From contig NZ_ML178722.1 in the NCBI RefSeq assembly GCF_004360155.1, positions 51,173-115,172 of the forward strand: a stretch of DNA of 64,000 nt, read 5' to 3'. The stretch is from Paraglaciecola marina. Lineage in GTDB: Bacteria > Pseudomonadota > Gammaproteobacteria > Enterobacterales > Alteromonadaceae. The number at the start of each line of letters is the position of its first letter. Position 1 is the stretch's first letter. Positions 17,714-25,753 of the stretch are shown here, piece after piece. Made by a program: the position numbers and the translations under genes. The notes beneath the pieces are model-generated. The model was given only the letters and a program-made list of their open reading frames with translations. It was not told the origin of the DNA and did no database searches.

Positions 17714-18322
17714 TTACTTCAAATATTTTTTGAGCAAATCTCGCCACATTATTATTATTTCTTCTCTTAAGCTTGCCGAATATGCGATTAATAACCCAGC
17801 AACACCACCAAAAATAAGAAACTCTCGTACCATCACCCATAAATTATGAAGTGACAAAAATTCTTCTAAAGATCCGTGATGTGGCCCTAAAAATAACGTA
17901 AATGGTGCGTGGATCCGCTCCCAAGAAAAAGGCCACATTATCATAGTGCCAAAACTTGGATGAACTCCAGGATTTGGCCCAGTAAACCAATCAACAACTA
18001 CATGACTTAATATTCCAACAAAGCCAAAAATAAATGCGGTTTTGCACTTTATGCTCCCCGCCCCTATCATTTTTGCACCTAACCACATGGCGCCTCCCCA
18101 CAGCACAGAGAAGCTTATAGAGTGCGTCATTTGCCCATGCAAAAAGTGATGGTGTTTCCCCAACATTGGACCAACAAGTAGATCTAAATCAGGAACATTA
18201 GCTAAAAATGCAATAAAAATGATACTGCCTACACTTATTTTTCCTATTAAATTAGGGCACACCAGCCTACCAATTAATAAGCAATCTACACCTGATAATG
18301 CATGCCCTAAAGTACTTGCCAT
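17714..18322 (-). CDS. YdjM-like membrane protein (DUF457, predicted metal-dependent hydrolase)
   Basis: The 202-residue protein has about four to five membrane helices. It has the family's polar motifs inside or near them: H-A-L-S-G near the N-terminus, N-V-P-D-L-D-L-L, H-G-Q-M-T-H-S and S-H-V-V-V-D-W-F-T. These His/Asp positions define the YdjM/DUF457 (LexA-regulated membrane-bound hydrolase) family. Its biochemical reaction is unproven, though a phospholipase-like metal-dependent activity has been proposed. It lies 4 bp after the glycosidase-like lipoprotein gene. A job in recycling polyprenyl phosphate or trimming a lipid-linked product would fit the context but is inference. Confidence 0.82.
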   Translation of the reverse strand: MASTLGHALSGVDCLLIGRLVCPNLIGKISVGSIIFIAFLANVPDLDLLVGPMLGKHHHFLHGQMTHSISFSVLWGGAMWLGAKMIGAGSIKCKTAFIFGFVGILSHVVVDWFTGPNPGVHPSFGTMIMWPFSWERIHAPFTLFLGPHHGSLEEFLSLHNLWVMVREFLIFGGVAGLLIAYSASLREEIIIMWRDLLKKYLK

Positions 18323-18326
18323 AAAG

Positions 18327-19388
18327 CTAATTACCGCCCTGATATCTAGTGTTAAACTTACTCAATCTAGGTCGCAAACTTTCGTTTCGTAAATCAATAT
18401 CCCAGACCTCAAAATAATTGACACCTAGGCTCTGAGCCTGTTCCATTGTCTTAATTAAGTCACCCTCAAAGAGTCTGCTTGGCTGTCTGGTTTGATTACC
18501 AATAATTTGCACAGTGCAAAAGCTTTTATCACAAGCATCAGACAAAATACCGTACATAGCAGTATTCCACCTTTGTTTTTTGCCACTCCACCAGGCCGAG
18601 AACAAGCCAAACCGTGAGCCATATTTATCAAAAGCAAAGTTAAATACATCAGTGGCTGGTTTTAATGAACCTAGTACTGGATGGATTTCTAAATCTAGGA
18701 AATGGTTTGGAAAAGCAGTCATGTAGGTATCAACAATTGACTTTAAACTGTCAATATACTGTGTTTCTTGATAACCCATATCTTTCCAAGGGCCGTTTTG
18801 AGGAGTTTCAGGTCTTCCAGCGATACGCTCTTCTGGTAAATGCATCTCAAAACCGTTTTTAGATGAGTGCGTTATATGTATCAAAGATATAGTGTTGTTA
18901 GCTTGGTACTTTTGACCAAGTTCAACAATTAATTGCCGCCAATATTTTAGATAAACCGAATCCCATGGTAAAGGTATCATCTCTTGTCTGTTACCTCGCT
19001 CAGAATGCCGATTCTTGAATTCATATTTAAAAGCTTTGGCCCCTTTTGTATACAACCATTGAGGAGCTCTTGGCCCATTAAGAATACTTAACGTAACCTT
19101 TTTATTTAATCTTTCAGCTTGAGCAATAAGAACATCAAGCTTAGTAAAATCATACTTTCCAGGACTAGGCTCTACTTCATTCCACCCCACTCGAATAAGG
19201 TTACCAGTGACATGTTCTAAAGATAAAACTTTGTCGCTTACAGTTGGACCTGACCCCACGAAAATACCAATTGGTTCTGCTGCTATTTGAGCACTTTTAT
19301 TACTTACTCTATTTTCAGATATTGTATTCTTGGCTGTTCCACTACAAGACAGCAGCATAGTAAAGACAAAAATAAGTAAATACTTCAT
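18327..19388 (-). CDS. Glycoside-hydrolase-like lipoprotein (TIM-barrel type)
   Basis: The 353-residue protein has a lipoprotein signal ending in L-L-S-C (Cys15), then a single domain resembling GH10/GH42-type barrels. It has the N-L-I-R-V-G-W-N-E-V-E-P-S-P-G-K-Y-D-F opening, and acidic residues at strand ends in N-G-F-E-M-H, L-D-L-E-I-H and Y-F-E-V-W-D, which could supply the catalytic pair. It is clearly paralogous to 34633-35871 through the whole domain (shared L-P-W-D, G-S-R, E-I-H and F-E-V/L-W motifs). The start is fixed by a strong GGAGGGAG Shine-Dalgarno. It would act at the periplasmic or outer-surface face on the exported glycan, either trimming or transglycosylating. The exact GH family is not assigned. 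Confidence 0.72.
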   Translation of the reverse strand: MKYLLIFVFTMLLSCSGTAKNTISENRVSNKSAQIAAEPIGIFVGSGPTVSDKVLSLEHVTGNLIRVGWNEVEPSPGKYDFTKLDVLIAQAERLNKKVTLSILNGPRAPQWLYTKGAKAFKYEFKNRHSERGNRQEMIPLPWDSVYLKYWRQLIVELGQKYQANNTISLIHITHSSKNGFEMHLPEERIAGRPETPQNGPWKDMGYQETQYIDSLKSIVDTYMTAFPNHFLDLEIHPVLGSLKPATDVFNFAFDKYGSRFGLFSAWWSGKKQRWNTAMYGILSDACDKSFCTVQIIGNQTRQPSRLFEGDLIKTMEQAQSLGVNYFEVWDIDLRNESLRPRLSKFNTRYQGGN

Positions 19389-19453
19389 TACTCCCTCCTA
19401 GTGTAAATATCTATAAACCTCGTATAACAAACCGAATCGAATTTAGTTTGCTA

Positions 19454-20173
19454 CTATTCCCAAACGGGTGTTAAAGCGAAATATTTATCAGGCTTATCAC
19501 ACATGGCTTGATAATCATCAGGTATTCCAATATCAATAAAATTGCCTCGTGCTTTGAGTGTATCCAGACCAGCATTTAGCAATTGTGGAATTATTTTATG
19601 CTCAAATGAAAATGACTCTCCTACTGGAATATTTTTAAAAACATCTGTTGAAAAATAATAAATTCCTGCATTAATCCAACCTTCTTGAGCTAGACCTTTT
19701 TTCTCATGGAAAGCCTTTACTTTGCCATTTTCAAAAAGTGAAACTTCACCGTAACGACTAATGTCAGGAACATTTGCCACAACCATAGTGGCAATGTCTG
19801 TCGGATTATTCGCAAGCATTGTTTCTAAGCAAAAATCACAATAACTGTCTCCATTAAACACTAAATAACTTTCATCAGGATACTGGTCATAACAATGTTT
19901 GATTGCGCCACCTGTACCAAGAGGTTGAGACTCAGTCACCAAAATGATTGACAAGTCTGGAAGGTTCTTTTCTTGTATCGCTACAAACTCTAGAAACTGC
20001 TCGGCTTTATAACCCACTGATAAAATGACTTCTCGCAGCCCCTGTGAATAAAGAGCGTTTAAAACATAAGCTAAGTATGGAATATCTTGAACTGGCGCTA
20101 GAGGCTTGGGCACATCATTCAAAACAGATCTCAATCTTGTTCCTAATCCACCTGCTAATATTAGTGTTTTCAT
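19454..20173 (-). CDS. hddC: D-glycero-D-manno-heptose 1-phosphate guanylyltransferase
   Basis: The 239-residue protein is a single NTP-transferase domain with the nucleotide loop L-A-G-G-L-G-T-R-L-R at the N-terminus, P-K-P-L-A-P-V, and V-F-N-G-D-S-Y for the metal Asp. Length and motifs fit HddC, which makes GDP-D-glycero-alpha-D-manno-heptose. The call is strengthened by hddA in the same operon and by gmhB and gmhA at 33999-34565 and 36163-36738, which complete the pathway from sedoheptulose 7-phosphate. A mannose-1-P or glucose-1-P nucleotidyltransferase is the alternative if judged from this protein alone. Confidence 0.85.
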   Translation of the reverse strand: MKTLILAGGLGTRLRSVLNDVPKPLAPVQDIPYLAYVLNALYSQGLREVILSVGYKAEQFLEFVAIQEKNLPDLSIILVTESQPLGTGGAIKHCYDQYPDESYLVFNGDSYCDFCLETMLANNPTDIATMVVANVPDISRYGEVSLFENGKVKAFHEKKGLAQEGWINAGIYYFSTDVFKNIPVGESFSFEHKIIPQLLNAGLDTLKARGNFIDIGIPDDYQAMCDKPDKYFALTPVWE

Positions 20174-20198
20174 AAGGGCTCCTGTGCCTATATCTGTA

Positions 20199-20801
20199 TC
20201 AATCGAAACTTAAATAATCGCTAGTGACGCCGCGCGATACAATCTGCGCAGGGCAGCCAACCACAGAACAACAGTCAGGAATAGAATCAACCACTAATGA
20301 ATTAGCAGCTATGACTACGTTATCACCTATTGATACAGGCCCTAATATTTTAGCGCCAGCCCCCACAAAGACATTATTTCCTAAAGTCGGACGGCCTGTC
20401 ATTTCATAATCTAGGCCAATACAGACATTTTGATTTACAGTTAAGTTCTTTCCTGCAAATTCAGGATCTATCTCTATTCCGGCAAAATTATGCAAAACCA
20501 AACCGGTTCCTATATTCGCTTTTGGATTAATGTAAACGTCAGTTAGTAGCCTCAAAATAGCAATAGGTATTGCCACTAAAACGCCCAAAAACCACCCTAC
20601 AATGGGCACTTCAATTAAACGACATTGCTGCTGTAATCTAAATGCCATAACGGCAAGAGAGCCCCATTGTAAGGTCATTTTTATATATTTATTAACGAAG
20701 TTATTTACCCTAGTGTAATGCTGGCGCTTGCGGCGTAAATCCACTTTTAATGCAGCTATACCATGCTTAGGTACTGACAAGGACTCACTACTATTCGGCA
20801 T
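20199..20801 (-). CDS. Serine-acetyltransferase-like hexapeptide acyltransferase (1 of 3)
   Basis: The 200-residue protein has an N-terminal helical part including a hydrophobic stretch (about residues 68-88, W-F-L-G-V-L-V-A-I-P-I-A). A left-handed beta-helix of hexapeptide repeats follows (I-N-P-K-A-N-I-G-T-G-L, I-G-D-N-V-V-I-A-A-N-S). The catalytic-type His is in V-L-H-N-F-A-G-I. It belongs to the CysE-like branch often found in exopolysaccharide loci, where members O- or N-acylate sugars instead of serine. It overlaps the GT4 gene by 11 bp and precedes hddC by 25 bp. The membrane-associated stretch suggests it works on lipid-linked sugar. Confidence 0.82.
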   Translation of the reverse strand: MPNSSESLSVPKHGIAALKVDLRRKRQHYTRVNNFVNKYIKMTLQWGSLAVMAFRLQQQCRLIEVPIVGWFLGVLVAIPIAILRLLTDVYINPKANIGTGLVLHNFAGIEIDPEFAGKNLTVNQNVCIGLDYEMTGRPTLGNNVFVGAGAKILGPVSIGDNVVIAANSLVVDSIPDCCSVVGCPAQIVSRGVTSDYLSFD

Positions 20802-22185
20802 CGATCACTTTCCTGCGCTCAATAAATTTAATTTTTGAGGTTTGTTGACGTCTATCACCTTTTCTTTTCTCAATAATATCAGCAGGCACTTGGTCACTAT
20901 TTGAGTCACGCTTATCCCAAAACTTTGGTTGATAACTATCTTTTATATACTGTTTTAACTCAGCTCTTTTAGTATCAAAATCTTTTGTTCTCAACATTTC
21001 ATAAATAATAGCGATACCTTTTGCAAGCACTGTCCACTCATATAAATTACCTAGCGTTTGTCTAGCACTCGTTGCAATTTGATTAGCAATCTCTGGATTC
21101 TTTAGTAAAAACTCAATCCCTTCACCAAACTGTGCGACATTATGATCATCAACAAGATAAGCGTTTTTCATATGATGAAGCCCCTTAGCAGCACCAGTAA
21201 AACCAGCAATTGCAATACTGCCACACATATAATTAAGAATTTTAACTGGATGACCGGGGCAATCTGTACGTGGTAACGTTGCTACATCTGACATGGCTAG
21301 ATAATCAGGCAATTTAGACAACTCTAAGCCTTCTACTATTGATGTGATTTCCTCAATCCCTAAGTCAGTAATTTGTTGCCTAATAGAATCTAAGTCTTTC
21401 TGGTTAGCAATATTTGCAGCTAAAATCAGCTTTAAATTTGGGACTTGATCTTTAATCAAACTCGTGGCTTGTAACAAATAATCTATGCGCTGAAACGCAT
21501 CAAGGCTACCGGTATAAATGACAATTTTGTCTTCTGCGGTATATCCGTATTTCTCTCTTACGGCCAAAATCTCTTGTGGGGCGAACATTTTGGCATTTAC
21601 ACCCGCAGGTAAAACCTGCACTTTATCTTCTTTAACTCCAATATCCACTAAATAGGTTTTTAAGGAGTCGGATACTGAAGTGACAAAATCCCCAGTAAAT
21701 GGAATAGTTTTATCGAGGAGCCTAGCTAAACGCAAGGCAAACTTCTTAGACCATATAAAATCGTAGGTCACTAATTCATCAACCATATTATTAACAGCGT
21801 TATATAACATAGGACGTCTAGTTACGACTTTAGCAAACCAGCCAATTAAGGCTCCTTCGTAATTGTGAGCATGAATAACGTCAATCTTATATTTCCAAAT
21901 TAACCAAATAAGTTTCAAAACCATTAAAGGATCGTAAACAAATTTCTCTAACGCGGGCCCTACTGTGACTTTCTTTTTATTGAGAAAAGGAAACCATACT
22001 CTATGAATTTTCGGACCATTAACCGGAATATCTTCCTTGATAGGATAAGTCAAAATATGCACTTCATGACCAAGGTCTACCAATGCTTCTGACATTTCTC
22101 GAATTGAGGCCGGAGATCCGTGATTAGCAGGGAAAGGGCATGCTGCAACCATTACTACTTTATGTTTCAATGTTGACTCACTCAT
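20791..22185 (-). CDS. Glycosyltransferase family 4
   Basis: The start is set at the ATG at 22185, where ATGAGTGA overlaps the upstream stop; the ATG at 22224 lies inside the previous gene and lacks a Shine-Dalgarno. The 464-residue protein has the GT-B fold. Its N-domain opens V-V-M-V-A-A-C-P-F-P-A-N-H-G-S-P, its acceptor-side marker is H-A-H-N-Y-E-G-A-L-I-G, and its C-domain contains I-V-I-Y-T-G-S-L and the nucleotide-ribose loop region around D-C-P-G-H-P-V-K. It retains configuration when adding a sugar from an NDP donor; GDP-heptose is a candidate donor from context. A basic 60-residue tail (K-R-K-G-D-R-R-Q) is unusual. It is the only GT4 in this operon. Confidence 0.87.
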   Translation of the reverse strand: MSESTLKHKVVMVAACPFPANHGSPASIREMSEALVDLGHEVHILTYPIKEDIPVNGPKIHRVWFPFLNKKKVTVGPALEKFVYDPLMVLKLIWLIWKYKIDVIHAHNYEGALIGWFAKVVTRRPMLYNAVNNMVDELVTYDFIWSKKFALRLARLLDKTIPFTGDFVTSVSDSLKTYLVDIGVKEDKVQVLPAGVNAKMFAPQEILAVREKYGYTAEDKIVIYTGSLDAFQRIDYLLQATSLIKDQVPNLKLILAANIANQKDLDSIRQQITDLGIEEITSIVEGLELSKLPDYLAMSDVATLPRTDCPGHPVKILNYMCGSIAIAGFTGAAKGLHHMKNAYLVDDHNVAQFGEGIEFLLKNPEIANQIATSARQTLGNLYEWTVLAKGIAIIYEMLRTKDFDTKRAELKQYIKDSYQPKFWDKRDSNSDQVPADIIEKRKGDRRQQTSKIKFIERRKVIDAE

Positions 22186-22855
22186 GATTAGACTTAACTG
22201 ATTGCAGAACTTCTTCTTTAGCATTTAAAATAGTTATCGCAGGCATGTCTTGCACCTTTTGATAAAAATCACCATAAAGGCTTTCTAAACCATTAACTAT
22301 GGGTGCCGGTTGAGATTTCCATGAAGACGTTCTAGTTTTAACATCAAAGGGCTTTTCACAATCAAAAAAGTCTAATACTTCGTCGATGTTATCTGCCAAC
22401 TCTTCATATTTAATTAAAATAGTTGGATGTTTAGCTAGGCCTGGATTGAGCCAATTACTTAACTGCCTATCTAAACCAAACTGATCAACCCCTGCGTTTA
22501 GATAATCAATTAATTCCACACCTTTTAAACTCACGGGTTTATCACCACTGTTTGCATTCATAGCTTTACAATGCATGTCCTGATAACCACGCCTAAACAC
22601 AGATAGAACACTGTTGTAAGGATTACCAAAAACATACCCGAGCTTTATTTGATTTTCATTGTGATAAACAGAGGGAGAATAAGCATGCTCCCTTATAGTT
22701 TTATCTGCGATAGAACCTATATGCCGAGCTAAAGCAGTTGATCCTACTCCCCCCATTGAACACAAAGCCACAGAAGGCCCCGGAATTAATAATCTGCGTA
22801 ATGTTGGAGTTTTATTTAAAACTGATTTAATACCACTCATATTTAGCGAGTCCAT
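22178..22855 (-). CDS. Small sulfotransferase-like P-loop protein
   Basis: The 225-residue protein has a PAPS-type or P-loop motif M-G-G-V-G-S-T-A-L-A-R-H-I (about residues 34-46). It also has a Y-V-F-G-N-P-Y-N-S-V-L-S-V segment that resembles the 3'-phosphate-binding strand and helix of sulfotransferases, in which the usual Arg-Asp-Pro is replaced by Gly-Asn-Pro. It overlaps a clear sulfotransferase gene by 13 bp. AGGGAAAA before the ATG supports the start. I infer a divergent, perhaps specialised or weakened, sulfotransferase. An unrelated P-loop kinase is the alternative. Confidence 0.65.
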   Translation of the reverse strand: MDSLNMSGIKSVLNKTPTLRRLLIPGPSVALCSMGGVGSTALARHIGSIADKTIREHAYSPSVYHNENQIKLGYVFGNPYNSVLSVFRRGYQDMHCKAMNANSGDKPVSLKGVELIDYLNAGVDQFGLDRQLSNWLNPGLAKHPTILIKYEELADNIDEVLDFFDCEKPFDVKTRTSSWKSQPAPIVNGLESLYGDFYQKVQDMPAITILNAKEEVLQSVKSNHE

Positions 22856-23691
22856 ATCTGGTTTTCCCTACCTAACATTTCTACTAATTTATTTTGTTCT
22901 TCTGCAAAAAATTGATTTAACTTTTGACGACTATCATTGTCCATATCAGGAAGCGGTGCAGACTTAGCATTCAAACGCCGAATAAATTGCGCGACACCCG
23001 AACGTTTTAGTCTTTCAGCAAAACCAGTTAAGCCTCTGCGGGCCATAAACCGGTAACTTCTAACCAAGATACTTTCTAATTTCAAAAATCGATAATTCAT
23101 ACCCTGATTACGTTTATTTTCTACGCCTTCAGGTAAAAAACTACTGTCTTTAACTCCGATAAATTCAAAGATTTCTCGGTAACACCCAGCAAGGTCGTGC
23201 TGCATTTCTTCTAAGACTAAAACTAAGATATTTTCTTTCGGGAATAATTGGTAGAAGGGTTCTAAATAGGCAGTGTAATAACCAAATTTTAATTTATCAG
23301 TATCCTTTATAAACTCAGCAAATGGATAATCCTTAGGGACATCACCTTTGCGAATAAAATGCTGAAAGTCAGAATAGGTTCTTTCTACTGGATCTCGCAC
23401 CATAGCGATAATTTTGGCATCAGGAAAACGCTCGTAGATACGCTGAGCGGCATCTGGGTGGTACATATAGCTAATTGAAAACTCACCTTTGAGTTTGTCT
23501 TCAGCACCTGAAAATAATGAGCGATACCATTCAAAATTTTGAGACTCATATAGGTCGCTAAAATAATGTATTTCTTTTGGATTACCTGAAAAAACTTCTG
23601 GATGTTGGACTATATTTTCATAAACCCAAGTAGACCCACATTTACCAGACCCAATACCGATAAAATCCACGCAAAACTCTTCCTTAGACAT
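22843..23691 (-). CDS. Sulfotransferase (heparan-sulfotransferase-like)
   Basis: The 282-residue protein has the 5'-phosphosulfate loop G-S-G-K-C-G-S-T-W-V near residue 13 and the 3'-phosphate-binding motif V-R-D-P-V-E-R-T-Y-S-D near residue 100. Both are diagnostic of PAPS-dependent carbohydrate sulfotransferases (Sulfotransfer_1, NDST-like). It should transfer sulfate from PAPS to a hydroxyl or amino group of the glycan in the cytoplasm before export. It abuts the upstream acyltransferase gene with no gap and overlaps the next one. Sulfated polysaccharides are common in marine bacteria. No PAPS-synthesis gene is in the window. Confidence 0.9.
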   Translation of the reverse strand: MSKEEFCVDFIGIGSGKCGSTWVYENIVQHPEVFSGNPKEIHYFSDLYESQNFEWYRSLFSGAEDKLKGEFSISYMYHPDAAQRIYERFPDAKIIAMVRDPVERTYSDFQHFIRKGDVPKDYPFAEFIKDTDKLKFGYYTAYLEPFYQLFPKENILVLVLEEMQHDLAGCYREIFEFIGVKDSSFLPEGVENKRNQGMNYRFLKLESILVRSYRFMARRGLTGFAERLKRSGVAQFIRRLNAKSAPLPDMDNDSRQKLNQFFAEEQNKLVEMLGRENQIWTR

Positions 23692-24240
23692 CTAACTTCC
23701 CTCTTCTACTGGTTTTCTTTTTATACGAGCGGGATTACCTACAGCCATTGTATTTTCTGGGATATCGGTAAGTACTAAACTATTACCTCTGACAATTACA
23801 TTATCACCAATTTTGACTTCACCTAATATTTTGGCACCAGGCTCTATAAAAACGTCATTTCCAATAATTGGAAGGTTCTTACTCCCCCTAACATTTCCAA
23901 CAGTAATACCTGAACAGGCGACAAAGTTAGTACCAATTGACTCGGCCAAAATAAAAATACCGCCACCACCATTAACAACAAATCCAGCCCCAATTCGGCA
24001 GTGGGCTTGAATACTAATACCTGTTATTCCTTGTGTGACAAAAAAAACGGGATAATAAATCACTTTTAAAATCAAACTCAAAGGAGCGAACTTAACGTCA
24101 CCGGCATAACGTCCAAATCGATACACTATTGTTGCCAACCAACTACGGGTGAACCAAGTAGCGACATATGCAATAAAGGATGTGGACCCCCCTTCAAATT
24201 CTATGCGTTTTTTTAAATCTGCTTTTATGTTACTAAACAT
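23692..24240 (-). CDS. Serine-acetyltransferase-like hexapeptide acyltransferase (2 of 3)
   Basis: The 182-residue protein has a basic helical N-terminus and a hydrophobic linker (L-K-V-I-Y-Y-P-V-F-F-V-T), then a left-handed beta-helix: I-Q-A-H-C-R-I-G-A-G-F, I-G-N-D-V-F-I-E-P-G-A-K, I-G-D-N-V-I-V-R-G-N-S. It lacks the H-N-F sequence of its two paralogues and has V-N-G-G-G-G at the equivalent place, so the catalytic histidine may be missing or shifted. It lies 49 bp after paralogue 3 and abuts the sulfotransferase. It is likely a sugar acyltransferase or a structural partner of a paralogue. Confidence 0.82.
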   Translation of the reverse strand: MFSNIKADLKKRIEFEGGSTSFIAYVATWFTRSWLATIVYRFGRYAGDVKFAPLSLILKVIYYPVFFVTQGITGISIQAHCRIGAGFVVNGGGGIFILAESIGTNFVACSGITVGNVRGSKNLPIIGNDVFIEPGAKILGEVKIGDNVIVRGNSLVLTDIPENTMAVGNPARIKRKPVEEGS

Positions 24241-24289
24241 ATTAATATTTCAACTTAGGTTATTTATTAGTATTAGGATTGCCTGAGCT

Positions 24290-24892
24290 TTAATAGTTGT
24301 CGTCTTTACCTGCAATTTTTTCTGACATCCAGTTAGTTTCTTTTGATATGACTCGAGCTGGATTCCCCATAACAGTGCAATTATCTGGAATATCATTTAT
24401 GACCACAGAATTAGCACCTATAACAACGTTATTACCAATGGTGACACTCCCAAGAACTTTGGCACCTGCGGCAATCAAAACATTACTTCCTATTTTTGGT
24501 GGATGCGGTTGTCCTCTAAGATGACCTATTGTAACCCCTTGAAAAACTATTACATTTTCACCCATTTCACCTTCACTGATAAAAATTCCTGAAAAATTGT
24601 GAATAGTAAAACCTTTGCCAATTTTAGCTTTTGAAGGGATATAAATACCAAACCCAAGTACGACAACCATTTTTCCTAAAATATAGGGAATACGCAGTAA
24701 AAAGCGAAGAGGCGTAAACTTGAATGACCGAGTCCAATTACCGTATCGAAACACCACAGTAGCTATTGTGCCCGGCTCTAAAAAAATTCTTATGTTTTTA
24801 ACAAACCAGCTCTTTTGACTTAAAAACCAGTCTTGTTTAAATTTAAGGTCACCTGCAATTAAATCAAACACGTTCGTCCACCAGTTTCTCAA
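24290..24892 (-). CDS. Serine-acetyltransferase-like hexapeptide acyltransferase (3 of 3)
   Basis: The 200-residue protein has an N-terminal helical region with a hydrophobic segment (L-R-I-P-Y-I-L-G-K-M-V-V-V-L-G). Hexapeptide repeats follow: I-P-S-K-A-K-I-G-K-G-F, with the active-site-type I-H-N-F-S-G-I, then I-G-N-N-V-V-I-G-A-N-S. Its first 29 bp overlap the acyl-carrier-protein gene, the tightest link in the acyl-transfer part of the operon. I infer that it accepts an acyl group from that carrier protein and moves it to a sugar. Acetylation from acetyl-CoA is the conventional alternative. Confidence 0.83.
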   Translation of the reverse strand: MRNWWTNVFDLIAGDLKFKQDWFLSQKSWFVKNIRIFLEPGTIATVVFRYGNWTRSFKFTPLRFLLRIPYILGKMVVVLGFGIYIPSKAKIGKGFTIHNFSGIFISEGEMGENVIVFQGVTIGHLRGQPHPPKIGSNVLIAAGAKVLGSVTIGNNVVIGANSVVINDIPDNCTVMGNPARVISKETNWMSEKIAGKDDNY

Positions 24893-25112
24893 TATATGAA
24901 GCTAGAGATCCTAGCGTGTCAAACACTTCAGGCTCTAATGAAGCAGAATCAATCTCTACGTCATATACCCACTCTAATTCAACAATTAAGGATATTCTGT
25001 TTATGGAATCTAAATGTAATGAATCGTCACTACTGAATTCACTAAAGTCTTTCTTTACGACCTTAGTTAAACATTCCTTCAAAGACGACATGATTTCAGA
25101 TTTGTTACTCAT
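24864..25112 (-). CDS. Acyl carrier protein
   Basis: The 82-residue acidic helical protein has the phosphopantetheine site L-D-S-I-N-R-I at Ser36, in the expected place between helices I and II. The usual D-S-L is D-S-I here. It holds an acyl or aryl group as a thioester. It is not the housekeeping AcpP, as the sequence is divergent and no fatty-acid genes are near. Its neighbours are an AMP-forming ligase and a chorismate-lyase-like protein upstream and a hexapeptide acyltransferase overlapping downstream. Loading of an aromatic acid onto Ser36 followed by transfer to a sugar is therefore the simplest reading. Confidence 0.88.
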   Translation of the reverse strand: MSNKSEIMSSLKECLTKVVKKDFSEFSSDDSLHLDSINRISLIVELEWVYDVEIDSASLEPEVFDTLGSLASYIEKLVDERV

Positions 25113-25123
25113 ATGGAGACCTG

Positions 25124-25711
25124 CTACTTAGCTTTATTTTGAAATAAACGAATAGGGAAACGTTCAGTGATTTGCATTGCCGGCTTACCGCCAATGTGGA
25201 TGATGTATGTTCGATAAATGGTTTCAACGTATTCAGGTTCGCCATCTAATCTATTATATGCCTGAAAAACCTCGCGCCCAAAATCAACAATTTCTCGGTA
25301 GGTTTCTAGGCCGATTTCTCGTAATAATTCACCAATACCAATTTTACCTTCTATCATTTGAGCTTTGATGTTTTCATCTAATAGTTCGGTGCGTAGATAA
25401 GACGTTGCATAAGCGTAGATATCATTAGTTGACACTCCTCGCAAAATGACTTCTCTTTTCAAAGTAAGGTCATCGACCTTAGCTTGAATAAAAGGCAAAT
25501 CCATTGTGAGAATAAACTCTTCTTGCCAACGCTTCTCAACTTTAATACTTTCCCAGAAGAAAGCTTCTAGGCTTTTTGTAACCGTACCATCGGTAACTAG
25601 CAATGTTCTCAAAAAAGGCGGAAGAGCCTCCATATCCATTGCATCTTCATTGATGTTGCGAACAATGCCGCCTTCAATAAAACCCCGACTTCTAAAATGC
25701 TCTTTTAACAT
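25124..25711 (-). CDS. Chorismate lyase-like protein (DUF98 family)
   Basis: The 195-residue protein carries motifs I associate with the DUF98/Rv2949c chorismate pyruvate-lyase family: L-R-T-L-L-V-T-D-G-T-V-T-K-S-L-E-A near the N-terminus, Y-A-T-S-Y-L-R-T-E-L-L, G-I-G-E-L-L-R-E, and a C-terminal G-G-K-P-A-M-Q-I-T-E-R-F-P. These enzymes convert chorismate to 4-hydroxybenzoate and pyruvate. No ubiquinone or phenolic-glycolipid gene is nearby. It lies 42 bp after an AMP-forming ligase and 11 bp before an acyl carrier protein gene, so its product is probably activated on site. The family call is from pattern memory and needs a profile search. Confidence 0.75.
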   Translation of the reverse strand: MLKEHFRSRGFIEGGIVRNINEDAMDMEALPPFLRTLLVTDGTVTKSLEAFFWESIKVEKRWQEEFILTMDLPFIQAKVDDLTLKREVILRGVSTNDIYAYATSYLRTELLDENIKAQMIEGKIGIGELLREIGLETYREIVDFGREVFQAYNRLDGEPEYVETIYRTYIIHIGGKPAMQITERFPIRLFQNKAK

Positions 25712-25753
25712 AAATACCTTCCTATTTGAGCTGGTTTGCTAACCGTCCTACCT

